The notes under the pieces are model-generated. The model had not been told where the DNA came from. It searched no databases and saw only the letters and a program-made list of their open reading frames with translations. The position numbers and the translations under genes were made by a program. Of a DNA stretch of 64,000 nucleotides, positions 59,110-64,000 are shown in pieces; positions within the stretch are counted from its first letter, which is position 1, and every line of letters begins with the position of its first letter. The stretch lies in the NCBI RefSeq assembly GCF_008369105.1, contig NZ_VINQ01000009.1, forward strand, positions 62,001 through 126,000, given 5' to 3'. This stretch comes from Aquicoccus porphyridii. Lineage in GTDB: Bacteria > Pseudomonadota > Alphaproteobacteria > Rhodobacterales > Rhodobacteraceae.

Positions 59110-60003
59110 TCACGCCGCGAATGACTCTACTGCGTGCTGGCAGAATCGATCTACCAACGGAGTGGATCGAAGTCGCCCTGGCCTTGCCAGGGCGATACGG
59201 TGTGGCGCAAGATCGCCAGTAAGCGGCATCCGAACAATGGATCGCCGGTCGTATGCGGTGACGTGCGGGATATCTGTCGCCAAAAGCCCGACGCCAAGAC
59301 CGTTTGCGACCATTGAACGAAGCATCTCTACAGACTCTGTTTCGTAAGCGATCTTTGGATTGATCCCGTGCATTTGCGCCAGTGTCAGAAAATACCCGCG
59401 ACTGTGCGGCAGGTTGATCAGGATCAGCGGGTCTTGCAGAAGTTCAGCCATGTCCAGCGCTTCACGGCCGGCCAGCGGGTGCCCGCCCGGTAAAAGGCCA
59501 TAGGGCTGAACATCGGCGAGCGGCGTAATCCTGAGGCTTGAGGGCAGGCCGAAATCATAGATCAGTGCGACATCAATCTGACCGATCTCTATCCCCTCTG
59601 AAAGAGTTTCCAAATTCGCTTCGAACAGGTGAATCTCGGTTTCCGGTTTCATGTCTTGAAACCCGCGCACCAGGGATGGAGCATACCGTGGACCCAGGGT
59701 CGAAAATACGCCCAGATTCAGAACAGTATGTCCGGCAGCACCGGCATTTAGCACGCCCTGAGCCTCGTTGCGCAAGGTTCTGAACTCGCCCAGTTTACGT
59801 CGCCCATAGGCGGTTGGAACTATTCCCTGACCAGAGGTGCGGGCGAAAAGTGGGCGCCCGAGATGGCCCTCGACCTTGGAAATCGCAAGCGAAACCGAGG
59901 GCTGCGAGACATTGAGAAGGCGCGCGGCGGCAGCTGTGCTGCCCCCGTCGGCAGTGGCAATCACATAGTCGATCTGCCGAAGCGTTATAGGTATAGGTTT
60001 CAT
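59110..60003 (-). CDS. LysR-family transcription regulator
   Basis: 297 residues with the N-terminal winged HTH (LRQIDYVIATADGGSTAAAA, LLNVSQPSVSLAISKVE) and a periplasmic-binding-like effector domain beginning about residue 90. It is divergent from the CoA-transferase/dehydrogenase pair at 60087, the usual arrangement for a LysR activator and its target operon. The effector might be an acid or its CoA ester handled by that pair. The intergenic region is only 83 bp. Confidence 0.92.
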   Translation of the reverse strand: MKPIPITLRQIDYVIATADGGSTAAAARLLNVSQPSVSLAISKVEGHLGRPLFARTSGQGIVPTAYGRRKLGEFRTLRNEAQGVLNAGAAGHTVLNLGVFSTLGPRYAPSLVRGFQDMKPETEIHLFEANLETLSEGIEIGQIDVALIYDFGLPSSLRITPLADVQPYGLLPGGHPLAGREALDMAELLQDPLILINLPHSRGYFLTLAQMHGINPKIAYETESVEMLRSMVANGLGVGLLATDIPHVTAYDRRSIVRMPLTGDLAPHRIALARPGRLRSTPLVDRFCQHAVESFAA

Positions 60004-60086
60004 TTATCACGATATGAGAACTTAATGTTTCTATATATAGCATGCTTCGCCCTAAACTCCAGCGACTAGAAAGCTGGAGGTGCCCG
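60004..60086. promoter_or_regulatory. Divergent promoter region LysR / CoA-transferase
   Basis: An AT-rich stretch holds the palindrome CTATATATAG (60031-60040) and a TATATA that could be a -10 box for the CoA-transferase gene; GGAGG lies before its ATG. A LysR-type site is expected here, but I cannot define it. No CTAAC-N4-GTTAG operator is present. Confidence 0.4.
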
Positions 60087-61259
60087 ATGCAACCATCACC
60101 CGTCCAAAACTCCAAGCCCCTCGAAGGCGTGCGAGTCCTGGATTTCACCCGTGTGCTCGCCGGGCCTTATTGTACCGCGCTGATGGCCGATCTGGGAGCC
60201 GACGTTATCAAGGTGGAAGCCCTTCACGGCGATGATTATCGCCATATCGGACCGTTTGATCAGGGCGAGAGCCTGCTGTTTCAAGCGATAAACCGAGGCA
60301 AGCGTTCGATTGCTCTGAACCTGAAATCAGATGAGGATATCGCGACGATCAAGTCGCTGCTGGTCGACACGGATGTGCTTGTCGAGAACTTCCGACCCGG
60401 AGTGATGGAGAAACTGGGCCTTGGCGTTGAAGCCCTCAGTGCCGCGTTTCCCGCGCTGGTGTATGTGTCGGTCTCTGGCTTTGGACAAACCGGAACCAAC
60501 GCAGCGAAACCCGCCTATGACATTATCATTCAGGCCATGAGCGGTCTGATGGATGTAACCGGTGAACCAGACGGAACGCCGACCATGATTGGCGAAGCCA
60601 TGGGCGATGTGGCCGGGGGCCTTTTTGCGGCATGGGGCACAATGGTCGCTTTGTTTGACCGCAGCAGAACTGGTAAAGGGCGGCATGTGGATGTTGCGCT
60701 GTTTGATGCGCTGACCGCGATGATGCCGCTGCTGGCCTGCCGCACCCTGATGGGCAAGGATGCCCCCACCCGTACCGGCAATCGTCATTCACTGTCGGCC
60801 CCCTTTGGTACCTATCCGGCAGGCGATGGGCACTTCGCGGTGGCGGTCTTGAATGATCGTCTGTTCGAAACCTTCTGCAAGGTCATCGAGCAGCCCGAAC
60901 TGGCCAGGGATCCGCGCTTTGTCACTGATCCCTTGCGCCGCGAAAACGAACCCGCGCTTGCAGAACAGATTGCGCTCTGGGCAGGACAGCGGAGCGTGGC
61001 CGAGATTGTCGCCAGTTTGTCCGCTGCCGGAATCCCGGCTTCTGAAATCAAGTCGGTCGCACAGGCCTGGGCTTCGTCACAGGCGGTCGAGCGTGGCCTC
61101 GCGTCGGCGGTGGACCATCCTCTGTTGGGCCGCCTGAATGTGCCAGAGCAGCCCGTTCATTTCAGCGGTGCTGCGCGCGGCGACCGTACAGCTGCACCGG
61201 GATTGAATGCAAACGCAACCGAAATTCTGGCCGAATTGGCCAAAGGAGAAACAAAATGA
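60087..61259 (+). CDS. CaiB/BaiF family III CoA-transferase
   Basis: 390 residues. N-terminal PLEGVRVLDFTRVLAGPYC, catalytic D145 in KPAYDIIIQAMSGLMDVTG, and GEAMGDVAGGLFAAWG, a textbook class III transferase. The ATG at 60087 has GGAGG 7 bp upstream. Its stop overlaps the dehydrogenase start (ATGA, 61256-61259). Together they would activate a carboxylate by CoA transfer and then desaturate it. The LysR gene opposite probably controls both. The acid is unknown (dicarboxylates are common substrates for such pairs). Confidence 0.9.
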   Translation: MQPSPVQNSKPLEGVRVLDFTRVLAGPYCTALMADLGADVIKVEALHGDDYRHIGPFDQGESLLFQAINRGKRSIALNLKSDEDIATIKSLLVDTDVLVENFRPGVMEKLGLGVEALSAAFPALVYVSVSGFGQTGTNAAKPAYDIIIQAMSGLMDVTGEPDGTPTMIGEAMGDVAGGLFAAWGTMVALFDRSRTGKGRHVDVALFDALTAMMPLLACRTLMGKDAPTRTGNRHSLSAPFGTYPAGDGHFAVAVLNDRLFETFCKVIEQPELARDPRFVTDPLRRENEPALAEQIALWAGQRSVAEIVASLSAAGIPASEIKSVAQAWASSQAVERGLASAVDHPLLGRLNVPEQPVHFSGAARGDRTAAPGLNANATEILAELAKGETK

Positions 61260-62392
61260 ACTATCCCATGTCCGAAGACGAACGTGCCGTAGTCGACCAG
61301 ATCGAAAGGTTCTCGCTTGAAGTATTGGCACCGCAGGCCGCCGTGCTCGATGAAGAAGCGACCTTTGCGACCCTTCATTTGCCTGTCATGGCCGAGATGG
61401 GGCTGATGGGAATGAACCTTCCAGAGGGTCTGGGCGGTATCGGGCTCTCTGGCCCTGCGCTCTATGCGGCTGTCGAGGCGGTCGCGGGGGCGTGCGGCTC
61501 GACAGCCTCGATGCTGACCGCACATTTCCTTGCAACGGATTCAATCCTGTTGGGCGGGGGTGCCGAGTTGAAGGAGCGCTTCCTGCCAAATGCGGCATTG
61601 GGCAAGACCCTGGGCGCCTTTGCCCTGACCGAACCCCAGGCAGGGTCCAATCCCGCAGACATGACGAGCTACGCAGTGCGTGAGGGCGAAGGATATCGAA
61701 TCAAAGCGACCAAGTGTTTCATTTCGAACGCCGGAGCGGCTGATTTCATCGTCGTCTACGCAAAGACCGACAGAGAAGCCGGAGCGCGCGGTGTTAGTGC
61801 TTTCGTTGTCGAACCCAAGGACATAGAAGGTGTCGACATCGCCCCGAACGAGCGGACCATGGGCCTGAAAGGGGGGCACGTGTTCGGCATTACCTTCGAC
61901 TGTTGGGTGCCAGCAGCGAACCGTCTTGGCGATGAAGGAACAGGGTTCCGTACGGCGATGAAAGTGCTGGATAACGGGCGCATTGAAGTGGCGGCTCAGG
62001 CCACCGGCATTGCGGACGCCGCACTGAAAGCGGCGATCGTCTACGCCAAGGAGCGCAAGGTCGGTGGCCATCCGATTGGTGATTTCCAAGGGTTGCAATT
62101 CATGCTGGCCGATTGCGCCACCGAACTGACCGCGGCTCGGGCACTCGCAATGCAAGCCGCCGTCAAGCGCGGGACAGGCGCGCGCTATTCAACCGAGTCT
62201 GCCTTCGCCAAACTCTATGCCACCGAAGCCGCATGGCGTATTGCCGACAGAGCTTTGCAAATCCACGGCGGCTACGGTTATACACGCGACTTCCCTCTGG
62301 AACGATATCTGCGCGACTTGCGAATTTTCCGGATTTACGAAGGATCATCCGAGATTCAACGCACCATAATTGCAAGAGGGTTGCTGGCTTGA
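61256..62392 (+). CDS. Acyl-CoA dehydrogenase (canonical Glu base)
   Basis: 378 residues. FALTEPQAGSNPADMTSYA, CFISNAGAADFIVVYAKTD, IHGGYGYTRDFPLERYLRD and RIYEGSSEIQRTIIARGLL; E362 in YEGS is the standard short/medium-chain base, in contrast to most ACADs of the island. It is translationally coupled to the CoA-transferase. Short-chain or methyl-branched short acyl-CoA is a reasonable substrate class. Electrons go to ETF. Confidence 0.92.
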   Translation: MNYPMSEDERAVVDQIERFSLEVLAPQAAVLDEEATFATLHLPVMAEMGLMGMNLPEGLGGIGLSGPALYAAVEAVAGACGSTASMLTAHFLATDSILLGGGAELKERFLPNAALGKTLGAFALTEPQAGSNPADMTSYAVREGEGYRIKATKCFISNAGAADFIVVYAKTDREAGARGVSAFVVEPKDIEGVDIAPNERTMGLKGGHVFGITFDCWVPAANRLGDEGTGFRTAMKVLDNGRIEVAAQATGIADAALKAAIVYAKERKVGGHPIGDFQGLQFMLADCATELTAARALAMQAAVKRGTGARYSTESAFAKLYATEAAWRIADRALQIHGGYGYTRDFPLERYLRDLRIFRIYEGSSEIQRTIIARGLLA

Positions 62393-62590
62393 GGAAATGC
62401 TGAAGTTGAAACCCGGGACCGGACGGGCCAAAATATCGGCTCACCAAAGCTCAAATGCTGCGGCGCAGTTCAAACCGAAAACCAAATCCTACCTTTTGGA
62501 TTGCGCTCTGAATCAGGGCACTGCCACCTCATGGCGCGACCTCTGACGTCCCCATTTACTTCGGTTGATCCGGCAGCCGCTGTTCCCTAT

Positions 62591-62767
62591 TATGCGGATA
62601 TCTGCGTGTTTGACAGGGCAGCGATCGCAAGCAATGCCACCGCCAAGAACCCGCGCCGCTATGCCTCCGGCGTCGCCTATGTGCTGGTCAACGGTAAGCT
62701 TTCGATGCGGGGAGGCAAGCGCACCGACGTCAATGCCGCCAAGGTCCTGCGAGAATTTGAAGCGTAA
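62591..62767 (+). pseudogene. D-aminoacylase C-terminal remnant
   Basis: In frame from about 62591, YADICVFDRAAIASNATA, KNPRRYASGVAYVLVNGKL and a short tail match the C-terminal beta-domain of N-acyl-D-amino-acid deacylases (ADIVVFD...P..YP.G..YVLVNG). The whole catalytic TIM barrel is missing upstream, where the sequence is gene-free back to 62392. It is a relic of deletion or recombination. Confidence 0.75.
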
Positions 62768-62935
62768 CCGGAACCGCCATTACCGAGCGCAGTCGGCTCA
62801 GTCGTCTGGCTGGGTGCGCTCGACCATCTCCCTGAACACTCTCGCCTCGGCGCGTAGCAGCCGTGTTATGCGGTCCCGGTCAGCGAGTGCCAGTCCGCCC
62901 AATGCAATCTATGTGATTTTGGCTGCCGCCTGGGC

Positions 62936-63724
62936 TCAAACGGCAGTCCGGACGACGGATTTCTCCGCACAATAGTCCAACAGCATTTCCGTCTGTGCTG
63001 ACCCCGGTGCAATGGCGGCCGGGTCGGTCCCTACGAGTGTTACAGCGGCCTGCGCTTCGTTCTGCCAGTCGAGAATGGGCGCTGCGGCTGCAACGAGGCC
63101 GGGGATGAAACGGCCCTCGACCGATGCGAATTTGCGTGCACGGGTGCGCTCCGCAAGAGCCGCCACGCCGGCCTTGGTCGGCTCCATGTCGAGCAGCAGG
63201 TTCGGTTGTCGCGTCAGCCGGCGCAACTGTGTGTCGCGCTCCGGTTCGATGGCGTGGAGTGGACCCCAGGCCAGGAACACGCGGCCGGTAGCCGAAGTCA
63301 GCAAGGGCAGGGTGGTGCCGAGCCCCATTGAGGTGTCCGTCGGTGCCGCGCCTCGCTCCCAGCGGACGACGGTCGCGCCTTGGTTGGCCCAGACAGACAG
63401 CAGCACGGTCATCCCGGTGTTCGCCGAAAGCTCGGGCAGACCGTCGGCGGCTGAGTTGACGAAATCGTGCCGCGCCAGCGCCGCCAGCCCGATCTGCAGC
63501 GCACCCGGCCCGAGGTCATATCTTCCCGACCGGCCCTGTTGTTGCACCAGCCCGGCATTGACGAAAGAGGCGAGGTAGCGATGCACCTTGCTTGGCGGCA
63601 TGTTGCAGGCGCGACCGATCTCAGAGAGCGACTGCGGTCCGCCCTGTTCCGCCAGGTGCGCCAGCACACCAAGCGCGGTGTCGAGCGATTTCAGTCCCTG
63701 GCCGTGGCCATTCTCGTCAGACAT
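62936..63724 (-). CDS. IclR-family transcription regulator
   Basis: 262 residues. Winged-helix part SLSEIGRACNMPPSKVHRYL, then ASFVNAGLVQQQGRSGRYDLG, and a GAF-like IclR effector domain (from about 90). The ATG at 63724 begins the HTH protein (MSDENGHGQGLKSLDTAL); the frame upstream to 63955 overlaps the thioesterase gene in another frame and is not real. It overlaps that gene by 8 bp, so the two are co-transcribed, with the regulator second. Its target is unknown. Confidence 0.9.
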   Translation of the reverse strand: MSDENGHGQGLKSLDTALGVLAHLAEQGGPQSLSEIGRACNMPPSKVHRYLASFVNAGLVQQQGRSGRYDLGPGALQIGLAALARHDFVNSAADGLPELSANTGMTVLLSVWANQGATVVRWERGAAPTDTSMGLGTTLPLLTSATGRVFLAWGPLHAIEPERDTQLRRLTRQPNLLLDMEPTKAGVAALAERTRARKFASVEGRFIPGLVAAAAPILDWQNEAQAAVTLVGTDPAAIAPGSAQTEMLLDYCAEKSVVRTAV

Positions 63725-64000
63725 CTTCGGCCTCCAGAAGCGTGCGTAACGGCGCAAGATCGGCCGCCACAATACCGGTTTCCGTCCGGGTGAAAAGGCA
63801 ACGCACTTCGCGTCCCTCGAATGTCTGCCTGCCCTCGACCGAACCCTCATAGCCCAGCGTGAGCGAACGGCGCGACCACTCCGTGACGGCGATTCGCAGT
63901 TCGAGTCGGTCGCCATCGTGCATCGGGTGGCGGAATTTCGCGGACGCATCGACAAGCCCGAGGCCTACTGCGTCCAACTTGCGGCACAAGACCTGGTGCC
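63717..64000 (-). CDS. Hot-dog acyl-CoA thioesterase (4HBT/YbgC-like), 5' end outside window
   Basis: About 94 C-terminal residues are visible and the frame is open to the window edge. LCRKLDAVGLGLVDASAKFRHPMHDGD resembles the second half of 4-hydroxybenzoyl-CoA thioesterase/FadM-type hot-dog enzymes (F-R-x-P-x-x-x-GD), followed by LELRIAVTEW and FEGREVRCLF. It would hydrolyse an acyl- or aryl-CoA. The TTG at 63989 is probably internal. It overlaps the IclR gene downstream. Confidence 0.78.
   Translation of the reverse strand, partial: HQVLCRKLDAVGLGLVDASAKFRHPMHDGDRLELRIAVTEWSRRSLTLGYEGSVEGRQTFEGREVRCLFTRTETGIVAADLAPLRTLLEAEDV

Noticed and set aside
62798-62908. Possible C-terminal remnant of a MarR-like regulator on minus
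   Set aside because: About 36 codons (ADRDRITRLLRAEARVF) resemble a regulator's last helix, but the match is too short and generic to call.

Overview
The window looks like part of an alphaproteobacterial chromosome, most likely from the Rhodobacteraceae/Roseobacter group. This is inferred from the GC-rich coding style, the many acyl-CoA genes and the sequence feel of the ETF, Liv-type ABC and CaiB proteins; no rRNA or marker gene confirms it. About 44 kb (1-44 kb) is a dense acyl-CoA catabolic island.

Island content: two complete branched-chain-amino-acid-type (HAAT/Liv) ABC importers, each with a long-chain-type acyl-CoA synthetase gene inside the operon (1.5-8.4 kb on +; 32.5-40.6 kb on -); six acyl-CoA dehydrogenases (one cut by the window edge); five CaiB/BaiF proteins, two of which carry the His/Asp pair of alpha-methylacyl-CoA racemases; three MaoC/hot-dog hydratases; four crotonases; three thiolase-fold proteins, one without the nucleophilic Cys and paired with a DUF35 protein; two SDRs; a PaaK-like ligase; a nitronate-monooxygenase-like flavoprotein; a transglutaminase-like protein; and etfBA. 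The set resembles peroxisomal-type or steroid-side-chain-type oxidation of alpha-methyl-branched (isoprenoid or sterol-derived) acids. Uptake by Liv transporters would be followed by CoA activation, racemisation, dehydrogenation into the local ETF, hydration, and thiolytic or aldolytic cleavage. The actual substrate is not shown by the sequence.

Six copies of a palindrome, CTAAC-N4-GTTAG, lie 18-67 bp upstream of the first start codon of the island operons (near 1.34, 20.33, 23.99, 27.59, 41.52 and 43.98 kb). They look like operators of one TetR-type repressor whose gene is not obviously in the window.

44.4-49.9 kb: an RND efflux pump (permease plus adaptor) with a TetR gene, and a second TetR gene with its own 24-bp inverted-repeat operator. 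50.1-53.9 kb: an HxlR-type regulator divergent from DoxX, a LigB-type dioxygenase, a DUF5519-like protein, an NmrA/QorB-like reductase and a glutathione S-transferase. This is plausibly a quinone/electrophile stress cassette comparable to the YodB/CatR-catDE system of Bacillus.

54.0-59.0 kb: a mobile-element graveyard. It holds an IS3-type transposase fragment with three in-frame stops, an ISNCY-type transposase cut short, and a compact tniA-tniB-tniQ transposon with 20-bp terminal repeats, no visible cargo and no resolvase, followed by an IS66 orfA fragment.

59.1-64.0 kb: a LysR regulator divergent from a CoA-transferase/acyl-CoA dehydrogenase pair, a D-aminoacylase C-terminal remnant, and an IclR regulator overlapping a hot-dog thioesterase gene that runs off the window.
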